Positions 9,599-17,226 of a stretch of 64,000 nt of DNA are shown in pieces. The notes beneath the pieces were generated by a model. The model did no database searches. It was given only the letters and a program-made list of their open reading frames with translations, and was not told the DNA's origin. The position numbers and the translations under genes were made by a program. Within the stretch, counting starts at the first letter, position 1. Each line of letters starts with the position of its first letter. This stretch comes from Lewinellaceae bacterium (GTDB lineage: Bacteria > Bacteroidota > Bacteroidia > Chitinophagales > Saprospiraceae): assembly GCA_020636045.1 (NCBI GenBank), contig JACJYP010000001.1, forward strand, positions 62,001 through 126,000, written 5' to 3'.

Positions 9599-10942
9599 CT
9601 ATTGGTTACCGCCGAGGGCTTTTCTGAGCGCTTCTCTGGCGGTGAGCAGGTCGTACTGCGCCTGGATCAGCAATTGCTGGGCGTTGTACAACTGTTGTTC
9701 CGCCTGTGTGATCTCGAAACTTGAGCCGATGCCGGCCTTGTATTTTTTCTGCGTGGTATCGTAGATGCGCTGTGCGAGGTCGAGGTTCTTTTGCTGGCTT
9801 TGCACGCGCTCGCGTGCGTTGAGCAGCAATTTGCGGGCGTTTTCCACCTCGAGGGTGATCGCATTCTCAAGCGTTTTTTTCTGAATATCGATGGTCTGTA
9901 CGCCGATGATTGCGCGTTCGCGGCGCGCTTTGGAAGAGCCGCCGTCCCAAATGGGCACGGTCACCGAAATGCCGGCGATGGCCGAGGGGATGAAATACCA
10001 TTTTTTAAAGTTGGCGTCGCTTTTATTGCCGAAGCCGCCCTGCCAGCCCGGCTGATACTCTATAAATCCATTGATCGAGGGCATCCAGGTTTTGCTGTTG
10101 AGTTCAACGTCGAGCGCGCTCAGATCGCGTCCTCTCAGCAGTTGCACGTATTCCGGGCGGTTCATAAAGTTCACTTCGGCGCCCAGGTCTGCGTCGGCGT
10201 AAGCGCCCAGCAACTGCGTCAGATCGTCGGAAAGGTCGATAGATTCCGTCACCGGCATGCCCATCACAAGTTTGAGCGCATTGACGACCACTTCGCGCTG
10301 ACGCTCCAGGTTGTCGCGTTCGGTGCGCAGCGTTGCCAGCGAAAGTTCGATGCGGTCGACGTCGAGTTGTTCCGCGAAGCCCGCTTCGTTGATGGCCTTG
10401 GTATCGCCGAGCAGTTTTTCCAGGTTCCCGATGTTTTTGCTGATAATGCCCATGTTTTCAGAGATCAGCAGGGCAGGCAAATAGGCGTCCGTGACGTTGT
10501 TGCGCACCATGCTTTTCGTCACCGCGAGTTGCTGGTACACATAGTCGCGGTAGTACATGGAGCCCTTCAGCGCCAGGCGATAACTGTTACTGAAAAACAA
10601 CTGGTTGTACGACAAAGAAGGCGTCAGCGAATGAAAGGGGCTGAACGCCAGTTTCTCGTCGCCGGGAAACCCGAGGGCGCTGGCCGGAATGCCGGGACGC
10701 TGCAGGAAATACTGATAGCCGATGCCGGCAGAGAACTGCGGCAAGCCGATGGCCTTGCTTTCCTTGATCTGCCATTCGGCATCGCGGATCTGCAACTGCG
10801 CCACCTGGATATCGGGATGGTGGTCGTAGGCGTAACCGATACAGTCGCTGAGGCTCATGGCTTCTCCCTGACCGCCCGCCCTGCCGGCGAAACATGCGAT
10901 CATAACGATCAGCAGAAGCGATTTTGAGACCGGGAACGACAT
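9599..10942 (-). CDS. TolC-family outer-membrane efflux protein
   Basis: This is the outer-membrane channel of the tripartite pump. The start at MSFPVSKSLL (447 residues) gives a clean signal peptide ending near FAGRAGGQ; a further upstream ATG exists but adds a non-signal extension. The mature protein begins MSLSDCIGYAYDHHPDI, the typical TolC opening with a helical periplasmic barrel. Two internal repeats follow, with long heptad helices near the C-terminus (DLAQRIYDTTQKKYKAGIG, then EITQAEQQLYNAQQ). It is transcribed 31 bases after tetR and before the adaptor gene. Confidence 0.93.
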   Translation of the reverse strand: MSFPVSKSLLLIVMIACFAGRAGGQGEAMSLSDCIGYAYDHHPDIQVAQLQIRDAEWQIKESKAIGLPQFSAGIGYQYFLQRPGIPASALGFPGDEKLAFSPFHSLTPSLSYNQLFFSNSYRLALKGSMYYRDYVYQQLAVTKSMVRNNVTDAYLPALLISENMGIISKNIGNLEKLLGDTKAINEAGFAEQLDVDRIELSLATLRTERDNLERQREVVVNALKLVMGMPVTESIDLSDDLTQLLGAYADADLGAEVNFMNRPEYVQLLRGRDLSALDVELNSKTWMPSINGFIEYQPGWQGGFGNKSDANFKKWYFIPSAIAGISVTVPIWDGGSSKARRERAIIGVQTIDIQKKTLENAITLEVENARKLLLNARERVQSQQKNLDLAQRIYDTTQKKYKAGIGSSFEITQAEQQLYNAQQLLIQAQYDLLTAREALRKALGGNQ

Positions 10943-10973
10943 ATCTGCCCTGCGGCCGGGTAAAAGGAGCGAA

Positions 10974-11594
10974 TTAAGAGGGTGCATATGTTGAGAGTTT
11001 TGCTTTCAATTTATTTAGTCCGGCTTCCGAAACAATGGCATGGAGGTAGTACACCATGAATTCGCGGAACAGTTCGTTGAGGGGATATTGCGCGCGGGGA
11101 AACCAGGATTCGTCGAACATGATAAAAGACTCCACCACGTGCATCCTCGCCACCAGGTCCACATTGAAATCGCTGCGGTACAGGCCCTCGCGGACGCCTC
11201 TTTCGAGATTATCGCGCACCAGGGAGAGCAGAAAACCCTTTTGGTAATCCTGCATTTTTTCCCAGGCTTCGCGGTGGTATTTCTGGAGGTCGTACACCAC
11301 GTTCGACTTGATGCGGCTCATTTCCTCGTTCACGTGTTTGATCACCCCAAACATCTCTTCCAGCGCATCGCCCGATTCACTGCGCAGGCATTCGCCAGCC
11401 GATTTATCCGATTCGATCAGGTGCTCTACCATTTTGACGACCAGATCGTTTTTGTTCTCGACAAACTGGTAAAGCGTTTTTTTGGAAATGCCCAGCTCGC
11501 GCGCCACGTCATCCATGGTGATGCTCTTGATCCCATAGGTGAAAAAGACTTCCTGCACGCGGATCAGCCATTTTTCCTGCTGCTCTGTAAACAT
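10974..11594 (-). CDS. TetR-family transcriptional regulator of the efflux operon
   Basis: The 206-residue protein has a TetR N-terminal helix-turn-helix (residues about 8-55; ITMDDVARELGISKKTLYQF is the recognition part) and an all-helical ligand-binding C-terminal domain. The start is the ATG at 11594: the upstream GTG would overlap the promoter. The -7 box TACTTTTG lies only four bases before the ATG, with TTTG 20 bases further upstream, so the message is probably leaderless or nearly so. As first gene of the tolC-adaptor-paiB-RND unit it is most likely an autoregulated local repressor; the inducer is unknown. Confidence 0.92.
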   Translation of the reverse strand: MFTEQQEKWLIRVQEVFFTYGIKSITMDDVARELGISKKTLYQFVENKNDLVVKMVEHLIESDKSAGECLRSESGDALEEMFGVIKHVNEEMSRIKSNVVYDLQKYHREAWEKMQDYQKGFLLSLVRDNLERGVREGLYRSDFNVDLVARMHVVESFIMFDESWFPRAQYPLNELFREFMVYYLHAIVSEAGLNKLKAKLSTYAPS

Positions 11595-11598
11595 GGCG

Positions 11599-11630
11599 CA
11601 AAAGTACACACGGGAAACATTTTTTACAAA
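11599..11630 (-). promoter_or_regulatory. Consensus promoter of the tetR-efflux operon
   Basis: On the minus strand TTTG (11627-11630), 20 bases, then TACTTTTG (11599-11606). This matches the Bacteroidota primary sigma consensus at both boxes. The ATG follows after four bases. Confidence 0.8.
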
Positions 11631-11712
11631 AATCGTTTCCTGCGTGCACAGTCGTTTTCGACGAATGGCATATTAAATTCCATTACCGGCGCGCTTTTGC
11701 CCGACAATCAGA

Positions 11713-11752
11713 ATAAAAAAAGCCGTTGCGCGCCAAACAGCGCGCAACGGCT
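11713..11752 (-). terminator. Rho-independent terminator after def
   Basis: A perfect 13-bp stem (AGCCGTTGCGCGC and its complement, 11721-11752) with a 6-base loop is followed on the minus strand by seven T residues. It lies about 25 bases after the def stop codon. Confidence 0.92.
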
Positions 11753-11777
11753 CAAAGTTCGTCCGTAAGGATATATT

Positions 11778-12347
11778 CTACCGGACGTTGTAAAATTTCA
11801 TTTTGTATTCCGGATTGATCTTTCCAAGGCGGATATCTTCCAGTTTACGCTGGATCAGCCGCTTTTTCAGGGGCTTCAGCTTTTCTGTGAACAACACCCC
11901 TTCGATGTGGTCGTATTCGTGCTGGATCACCCGGGCGTTTACGCCGGTAAAGGTTTCTTCGTATTCGTTGAAATTTTCGTCCATGTACTTCAGACGAATG
12001 GATTCGGGCCGCTCCACATCGCCGCGGATGCGCGGGATACTCAGGCAGCCTTCTTCATAGGCCCAGGGGTCGCCCGCCTCCTCCACTTTTTGTGCGTTGA
12101 TGAATACCTTTTTGAAACCTTTTTCTTCCGCCTCGTCGCCGTCTTCCTTGTCCAGTTGCAGCGTATCGATCACGAACAGCCGGATCGAATGGCCCACCTG
12201 CGGCGCGGCCAGCCCCACCCCGTCGGCGTGGTACATGGTTTCCCACATGTCGGCGATCAAGGCCGGCAGGTCGGAGAAACCGGGTTCGACGGGAGCGGCA
12301 ATTTTTTTCAGCACGGGCTGGCCGTAAGCAAATATTGGCAATATCAT
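11778..12347 (-). CDS. def: Peptide deformylase
   Basis: Deformylase removes the formyl group from the N-terminal methionine of new proteins using a bound metal ion. The protein is 189 residues from MILPIFAYGQ. All three family motifs are present: GVGLAAPQVG, EEGCLSIP (Cys metal ligand) and QHEYDHIEG (the two His ligands and catalytic Glu). A longer in-frame reading would extend 69 residues upstream into ruvX, with no family support. It lies 20 bases after ruvX and is transcribed with it; a strong terminator follows. Confidence 0.97.
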   Translation of the reverse strand: MILPIFAYGQPVLKKIAAPVEPGFSDLPALIADMWETMYHADGVGLAAPQVGHSIRLFVIDTLQLDKEDGDEAEEKGFKKVFINAQKVEEAGDPWAYEEGCLSIPRIRGDVERPESIRLKYMDENFNEYEETFTGVNARVIQHEYDHIEGVLFTEKLKPLKKRLIQRKLEDIRLGKINPEYKMKFYNVR

Positions 12348-12367
12348 AAGTTGTAATTCGTACGGGT

Positions 12368-12790
12368 TTAAGCGCCCCAGACGTGTTCCTGCATGTATTG
12401 TTCGAGGATCAGCGCAGCGGCGATTTTGTCGACCAGCGACTTGTCGCGTCGCTTCTGTTTTTTGGTGCCGCTGGCCAGGATGATGCGTTTTGCTTCGTTC
12501 GACGTGTAGCGCTCGTCCTGCCGGATAACTGCTTTGCCGGGAAAAAGTTTGCACAATTGTTCGACAAAAGCATCTACCTGCGGGGCTATTTGCGCCGGAT
12601 TGCCGTCGGGGTACAGCGGCAACCCCACAACAAAAGCGTCCACCTCTTCCTCAGCACAGTATTTTTTCAAAAAACCGGGCACATCCGCCGTCGGCAGGGT
12701 CGTCAGCGCGCTGGCGATGATCTGCAACGGATCGGTCACAGCGATGCCTGTGCGCTTCAGCCCGTAGTCGATGGCGAGGATGCGTCCCAT
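12368..12790 (-). CDS. ruvX: Putative Holliday junction resolvase / pre-16S rRNA nuclease RuvX (YqgF)
   Basis: This YqgF-family RNase H-fold nuclease acts in maturation of the 16S rRNA 5' end, or was proposed to act on Holliday junctions. With start MGRILAIDYG it is 140 residues, the usual length. Motifs: ILAIDYGLKRTGIAVTD (first catalytic Asp), VVGLPLYPDG, and DERYTSNEAKRI near the C-terminus followed by DKIAAALILEQYM. The in-frame extension upstream to 13036 overlaps the divergent GH16 gene and is not believed. A consensus promoter lies nine bases upstream of the ATG. It heads a two-gene unit with def. Confidence 0.95.
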   Translation of the reverse strand: MGRILAIDYGLKRTGIAVTDPLQIIASALTTLPTADVPGFLKKYCAEEEVDAFVVGLPLYPDGNPAQIAPQVDAFVEQLCKLFPGKAVIRQDERYTSNEAKRIILASGTKKQKRRDKSLVDKIAAALILEQYMQEHVWGA

Positions 12791-12799
12791 TTCGGACGG

Positions 12800-12830
12800 C
12801 AAAGGTAGCAGGTGGCGGGGAATATGACAA
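12800..12830 (-). promoter_or_regulatory. Consensus promoter of ruvX-def
   Basis: On the minus strand TTG (12828-12830), 20 bases, TACCTTTG (12800-12807). The start codon follows nine bases after the -7 box, so the leader is very short. Confidence 0.75.
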
Positions 12831-12894
12831 GCAGAAGCAGAGGCTGCAACAGGGGTGGTCGACGGTAACAATTCCGTGAATGCGGCGGACCCCA

Positions 12895-12902
12895 TATCTT
12901 TG
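12895..12902 (+). promoter_or_regulatory. Putative promoter of the GH16 gene, -7 box TATCTTTG
   Basis: TATCTTTG lies 30 bases before the GH16 start. A TTC instead of TTG sits at the -33 distance. The box lies in the region divergent to ruvX. Confidence 0.5.
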
Positions 12903-12932
12903 ACGAGTATCTGAAACAATGCAAACCAGCCC

Positions 12933-13766
12933 ATGTCTCGTTCCTTTGTAAAATTCGTGCTCCTGTGCGGCCTCATCGCAGCCGTGGTGTCCTGCACCGG
13001 TACGCGCAAGGCGCCCGCCGAAAAAAATGCGCGCACCCTCGTATGGTCCGATGAATTCGATTACTCCGGCCTGCCTGACTCCACAAAATGGGGTTACGAT
13101 CTCGGCGATGGCTGCCCTTCGCTCTGCGGCTGGGGGAACAACGAATGGCAATACTACACGGCCCGTCGCCCTGAAAACGCACGGGTGGAGAATGGCTTTT
13201 TGGTAATTGAGGCGCGCCGTGAAAAAACAGGTACGCGCGAATACTCCTCTGCACGCCTGGTCACCAAACACAAAGGCGACTGGCGCTACGGCCGTATAGC
13301 AGTACGCGCCAAACTGCCTGCGGGTCTGGGCGTCTGGCCGGCCATCTGGATGCTGTCCACCGACTGGAAATACGGCGGCTGGCCGGAAAGCGGCGAGATC
13401 GACATCATGGAAAATGTGGGGTACATGCCCGACAGCATCTTCGGTTCCGTGCACACAAAGCGCTTCAACCACATCCAGGGCACCCAGACAACAAAGGGCG
13501 TGTACGACAACACGCTCAGCAGCGCATTCCACGAATACGCAATCGACTGGGATGCCGAAAAGATCGATTTTTTATTCGACGGGCAGCCCTACCTGCAATT
13601 CCGCAACCGGCATGAAGGCCCCGACGCCTGGCCCTTCGATCAGGATTTTCACCTCATCCTCAACATTGCCGTCGGCGGCAACTGGGGCGGCCAAAAGGGC
13701 GTGGACAGCACCATCTGGCCGCAAAAAATGTTGATCGATTACGTCCGCATTTTCAAAAACCCCTAA
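12933..13766 (+). CDS. GH16 family beta-glucanase lipoprotein
   Basis: This is probably a secreted or surface laminarinase-type endo-beta-glucanase that hydrolyses beta-1,3 or mixed-linkage glucans. The 277 residues begin with a lipoprotein signal (LIAAVVSC, Cys21). The catalytic signature E-x-D-x-x-E is seen as GEIDIMEN, with nucleophile Glu155, Asp157 and acid/base Glu160. Substrate-cleft aromatic motifs include GWGNNEWQYY and GVWPAIWML, and the fold ends with the typical DYVRIF strand. Length matches a single-domain GH16 without a binding module. It is transcribed alone, divergent from ruvX. The exact glucan cannot be told, although the bulge-type E-x-D-x-x-E and W-x-x-NE motifs favour the laminarinase subgroup. 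Confidence 0.93.
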   Translation: MSRSFVKFVLLCGLIAAVVSCTGTRKAPAEKNARTLVWSDEFDYSGLPDSTKWGYDLGDGCPSLCGWGNNEWQYYTARRPENARVENGFLVIEARREKTGTREYSSARLVTKHKGDWRYGRIAVRAKLPAGLGVWPAIWMLSTDWKYGGWPESGEIDIMENVGYMPDSIFGSVHTKRFNHIQGTQTTKGVYDNTLSSAFHEYAIDWDAEKIDFLFDGQPYLQFRNRHEGPDAWPFDQDFHLILNIAVGGNWGGQKGVDSTIWPQKMLIDYVRIFKNP

Positions 13767-13767
13767 A

Positions 13768-13809
13768 CCGTCCACCGTTAACCGTCTACCGTAAGCCGTC
13801 TACCGTCTA
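13768..13809. repeat. Heptanucleotide tandem repeat (CCGTCTA-like, six units)
   Basis: Six contiguous 7-base units, all starting CCGT (CCGTCCA, CCGTTAA, CCGTCTA, CCGTAAG, CCGTCTA, CCGTCTA), fill exactly the gap between the convergent GH16 and CYTH stop codons. Confidence 0.85.
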
Positions 13810-14322
13810 TCATATTAAATCGCTGTACGACTCTGCGAGCATGTCCTGCGGTTTGATGCCGAAGATGTCGATATAATGATCGCATTGTGCACGCAGTTGT
13901 TCGGCGCCCAGCTCGGGTCGCAGGCCGATGGCCTCGATCTCGACAAAACGGCCCAGGCCTTCCAGTTCGTCGAGGTGTATTTTCACGTTGTCCATAAAAT
14001 ATATCTCCCGGCGTTTGCGCACCGTCACTTTTTCGCCCAGGGCACGGAGCAGCAGGTTTTTCAGCGCCGGCGCGTCGGCCACGGGCGCCAGCGCCACATC
14101 CGACACCCGCGCCTGCGGATCGTCGGACCGGTGGTAGTGGATGAGGTTGCATTCGATATTGCCTTCGCGGAGTTTCAGCCGGCCCTGCCCCGGCGGCAGT
14201 TGGAAATAGGTGTCCGTCTGCATGTCGGTGCCGCGCAACTCGGCGCCGTTGGCTAGCAGCCAGTTACGGATCTCGTCCTGCCGCTCCGTTCGGGCCTTGA
14301 TCTCTACGTTGATGTGTTGCAT
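13810..14322 (-). CDS. CYTH-domain protein (class IV adenylate cyclase / triphosphatase-like)
   Basis: CYTH proteins form a triphosphate tunnel and act on triphosphorylated substrates (triphosphatase or cyclase). The 170 residues begin MQHINVEIKAR, giving the signature ExExK-like start (Glu7, Lys9), with further tunnel residues in GRLKLREGNI, KVTVRKRREIYF, KIHLDELEGLG and FVEIEAIG. Length is that of a stand-alone CYTH domain. It converges with the GH16 gene across a heptanucleotide repeat. The substrate is unknown; related bacterial proteins are annotated as class IV adenylate cyclase, but this is not shown here. Confidence 0.88.
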   Translation of the reverse strand: MQHINVEIKARTERQDEIRNWLLANGAELRGTDMQTDTYFQLPPGQGRLKLREGNIECNLIHYHRSDDPQARVSDVALAPVADAPALKNLLLRALGEKVTVRKRREIYFMDNVKIHLDELEGLGRFVEIEAIGLRPELGAEQLRAQCDHYIDIFGIKPQDMLAESYSDLI

Positions 14323-14401
14323 AAACAGGAGGTTTTACTGCATTTGTGATGCAGGGTTTGAGTTGTGCCAAGAAATATTTATTGTTTTTCAATAAAAAAT
14401 A

Positions 14402-14433
14402 TTTGCAAAACAGAAATATCGCTTATAGATTTG
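14402..14433 (+). promoter_or_regulatory. Consensus promoter of the DUF2975-HTH operon
   Basis: TTTG (14402-14405), 20 bases, TAGATTTG (14426-14433). Both boxes match the Bacteroidota consensus. The start codon follows 32 bases later. Confidence 0.75.
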
Positions 14434-14465
14434 TTCCATCTTTCATCAAACCACAAAGTTGCATT

Positions 14466-15089
14466 ATGGAACCGAAGATCAAAATCAGCCTGCCGAAAGT
14501 ATTGCATTACCTGTTTCTCTGCCTGACCCTTGCTGCCGGGCTGTTATTCCTGCTCGATCTGGCAAGTTCGCTCGGCTTTACCGGCCACAACCCTTGCATC
14601 CGCGGTTGGGTTACGACCATCGGCGATTTCAGCAAAACAAAGAACGGCGAACTACAGGTATTCAACTGGGGCGAGCGGAAATTCGTCATGCTCGAACTCG
14701 CCGGTGCACAGGGCTTGCTACAGGCGCGTTATGTGGCTTACCTCTTTTTTCAACACCTGCAATTTGCGCTGATCGCCTTCGTGTTCTACCAGATGTACCG
14801 CATCTTTCGCAACATCGACCGGGGGCTGATGTTCCGCGAAGACAATACGCGGCGTATCCGCATGATCGGAGCGGCGGCGTTGGCATTTCCGGTCGCCAAT
14901 GTAGTCGCGGCACGCATGATCGCCGGCATCGCCTACGACGCCGGCGGGCAGCAGATCGCAACCGCGATTCCGTCGCTTTTATCCGAACAGATCTTACTGG
15001 GCGCCCTGCTTGCACTCATCCTCATATCGCTGGCGGAAATTTTCCGCAAAGGCGCTTTCCTGCAACAAGAACAAGACCTGACCATCTGA
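14466..15089 (+). CDS. DUF2975 membrane protein
   Basis: The 207-residue protein has four predicted membrane helices (about 12-32, 92-115, 133-155 and 172-195), with a polar loop after the first and the sequence RIFRNIDRGLMFREDNTRRIR between helices 2 and 3, a feature of DUF2975. The function is unknown. Members are nearly always encoded beside a small YozG-like HTH protein, as here, only three bases upstream of it, so the two act together, probably as membrane protein plus DNA-binding partner. The start at 14466 fits the promoter; the in-frame upstream reading from 14346 overlaps the -7 box. Confidence 0.85.
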   Translation: MEPKIKISLPKVLHYLFLCLTLAAGLLFLLDLASSLGFTGHNPCIRGWVTTIGDFSKTKNGELQVFNWGERKFVMLELAGAQGLLQARYVAYLFFQHLQFALIAFVFYQMYRIFRNIDRGLMFREDNTRRIRMIGAAALAFPVANVVAARMIAGIAYDAGGQQIATAIPSLLSEQILLGALLALILISLAEIFRKGAFLQQEQDLTI

Positions 15090-15092
15090 GCC

Positions 15093-15317
15093 ATGCCGAT
15101 CGTAGTAAACGTAGATGTGATGATGGCGCGACGCAAAATGTCGCTCACCGAACTGGCCGTCAAAGTGGACATCACCCTCGCCAACCTGTCTATTCTGAAA
15201 ACGGGCAAGGCCAAAGCCATCCGTTTCAGCACGCTTGAGGCTATTTGCCGGGCACTGGACTGCCAGCCGGGCGACGTGCTGGAATACGTTCCTGAATCTG
15301 AGTCAGACGGAGATTGA
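15093..15317 (+). CDS. Small Cro/CI-type HTH regulator (YozG-like)
   Basis: The 74-residue protein is one XRE-type helix-turn-helix domain: KMSLTELAVKVDITLANLSI forms helices 2-3 and RFSTLEAICRALDCQPGDVL helices 4-5, with a short acidic tail. It is the standard partner of DUF2975 proteins. It starts three bases after the DUF2975 stop, so the pair is translationally close. It probably controls its own operon; the targets are unknown. Confidence 0.88.
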   Translation: MPIVVNVDVMMARRKMSLTELAVKVDITLANLSILKTGKAKAIRFSTLEAICRALDCQPGDVLEYVPESESDGD

Positions 15318-15343
15318 TACAGGCAGGGCAGTGTGTTTCAGGG

Positions 15344-15374
15344 TTGAAAAATCGCGGCAATGATGCAATATTTG
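15344..15374 (+). promoter_or_regulatory. Putative promoter of the GH13 gene
   Basis: TTG (15344-15346), 20 bases, AATATTTG (15367-15374), one mismatch from TAnnTTTG. The ATG at 15404 follows 29 bases later. Confidence 0.55.
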
Positions 15375-15403
15375 CGACATTCGCGATACATAAAACAACT
15401 GAC

Positions 15404-17140
15404 ATGAACAGACTGCCTTTTGCCTTTTTGCTGCTTTTGATCGCACTTGCGTGTACGAATACTCCAGCGAAAAAAGACGCTGCTGCCTCATCCGACCAAA
15501 TCTGGTGGAAAGAAGCGGTGATCTATCAGATCTATCCCAGAAGTTTCAAGGATTCCGACGGCGACGGCGTGGGCGACCTGAAAGGCATCCTTCAGGAACT
15601 CGATTATATCAAAAGCCTGGGTGTGGACATGGTGTGGCTGAACCCCATCTACGCTTCGCCGAACGACGACAACGGCTACGATATCAGTGATTACCGGGAT
15701 ATTATGAAAGAATTCGGCACCATGGCCGACTTCGACGCACTGATAAAAGGGCTGCACGAGCGCGGCATCAAGTTCGTGATGGACGTGGTGGTGAACCACA
15801 GCAGCGACGAACACGAGTGGTTCAAACAGTCGCGCAGTTCGCGCGATAACCCCTACCGCAACTACTACCACTGGTGGCCGGCGGAAAAAGGCAAGCCGAA
15901 CTACCGCTGGAGTTTCTTCGACGAGACCGGCAGCGCCTGGATGTACGACTCGCTGACGAACGCCTATTACCTCCATTATTTCTCGCGGAAGCAGCCCGAC
16001 CTCAACTGGGAAAACCCCAAAGTGCGGCAGGAGGTGTACGACATCATGAAATTCTGGGCAGAAAAGGGCGTGGACGGATTTCGCCTCGACGCTTTCCAGT
16101 TCGCCTCCAAAGACACCAGCTTCCCCCCCTTGCCGGAAGGGTACCAGAAGAACGTCATCAAGTACTACGGCATGGGGCCGCACCTGCACGAATACCTGCA
16201 GGAAATGTACCGCGAAGTGCTCAGTAAATACGATGTATTCGCCGTCTCGGAAGGCGCGGGCAGCACTTTCGAAGACGCGCATGCGCTCGTGGATGCGGAC
16301 CGCAACGAATTGCAGATGGCCTACCATTTCGAAAGCGTAGACCTCGTCAACAGCCTCGACGGCTACCAATTGTCGCGCTTTAAAGAAGTGTTCACGCGCT
16401 GGGACAGCGCTTTTGCAAAAAATGGCTGGCTCTCCGTGTTCCTCTCCAACCACGACAACGCGCGCCTGGTGTCGCGCTTCGGCAACGACAGCCCGCAATT
16501 CCGCGCGCCTTCCGCGAAGATGCTGAACACGTTTATCCTCAGCATGCGCGGCACGCCCTATTGCTACTACGGCGACGAGCTGGGCATGACGAACATCGGA
16601 TTCGACAGCATTTCGCAATACCGCGACATTGCTGCCATCAACGGCTACAAACTGGCAAAAAAAGAAGGCCGGGATCTGGATCAGTACCTGGCCAAACTGA
16701 AGTTTTTGTCGCGCGACAACGGGCGCACGCCCATGCAGTGGAACGACACGCAAAACGCCGGCTTCTCAACAGGCAAGCCCTGGCTGCCGGTCAACGATAA
16801 TTACCAACAGATCAATGTAATCGCAGAAGAAAAGAATCCGAACTCGGTCCTCAGCCACTTCAAAAAAATGGTGCGCCTGCGGAAAGACAACCCCGTGCTG
16901 GTGTACGGCGACTACCGGATCATCCAGGCGGAACATCCAGACATCTACGCGTATACCCGTACCCTGGGCGAACAGAAAATGCTGGTTCTGCTCAATTTCA
17001 GCGATCACAACGCCGACATCGAACTTCCCGAAGCAGGCGCGATCGCGGAAACGCTGATCGACAATTACGATGCGCTGGAGCGGGCGGGCAATAAAATTAC
17101 GCTGAAGCCTTATCAGGCGGTGGTGGCAGGGTTGAAGTGA
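15404..17140 (+). CDS. GH13 family alpha-glucosidase-type lipoprotein
   Basis: This is an alpha-amylase superfamily enzyme, probably an exported alpha-glucosidase / oligo-1,6-glucosidase (GH13_31-like), acting on alpha-glucan oligosaccharides. It has 578 residues from MNRLPFAFLL, with a lipoprotein signal ending ALAC (Cys17). The barrel begins with VIYQIYPRSF. Catalytic residues visible are nucleophile Asp229 (GFRLDAF), acid Glu283 (AVSEGAG) and transition-state Asp351 (SNHDNAR). A C-terminal beta-sandwich of about 80 residues follows. The in-frame region before 15404 lacks a signal sequence. No susC/susD pair is adjacent; the closest is 41 kb away. Confidence 0.92.
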   Translation: MNRLPFAFLLLLIALACTNTPAKKDAAASSDQIWWKEAVIYQIYPRSFKDSDGDGVGDLKGILQELDYIKSLGVDMVWLNPIYASPNDDNGYDISDYRDIMKEFGTMADFDALIKGLHERGIKFVMDVVVNHSSDEHEWFKQSRSSRDNPYRNYYHWWPAEKGKPNYRWSFFDETGSAWMYDSLTNAYYLHYFSRKQPDLNWENPKVRQEVYDIMKFWAEKGVDGFRLDAFQFASKDTSFPPLPEGYQKNVIKYYGMGPHLHEYLQEMYREVLSKYDVFAVSEGAGSTFEDAHALVDADRNELQMAYHFESVDLVNSLDGYQLSRFKEVFTRWDSAFAKNGWLSVFLSNHDNARLVSRFGNDSPQFRAPSAKMLNTFILSMRGTPYCYYGDELGMTNIGFDSISQYRDIAAINGYKLAKKEGRDLDQYLAKLKFLSRDNGRTPMQWNDTQNAGFSTGKPWLPVNDNYQQINVIAEEKNPNSVLSHFKKMVRLRKDNPVLVYGDYRIIQAEHPDIYAYTRTLGEQKMLVLLNFSDHNADIELPEAGAIAETLIDNYDALERAGNKITLKPYQAVVAGLK

Positions 17141-17167
17141 GGAGGTGGTTAGTATCGACAAACAAAA

Positions 17168-17207
17168 CCCCGAACACCGCAAATCGCAGCGCCCGGGGGT
17201 TTGTTTT
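17168..17207 (+). terminator. Probable terminator after the GH13 gene
   Basis: An imperfect stem with CCCCG and CGGGG ends is followed by TTTGTTTT on the plus strand, between the convergent GH13 and DUF2723 genes. Confidence 0.45.
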
Positions 17208-17226
17208 AAGCCTTTGCAGGTTTTTT

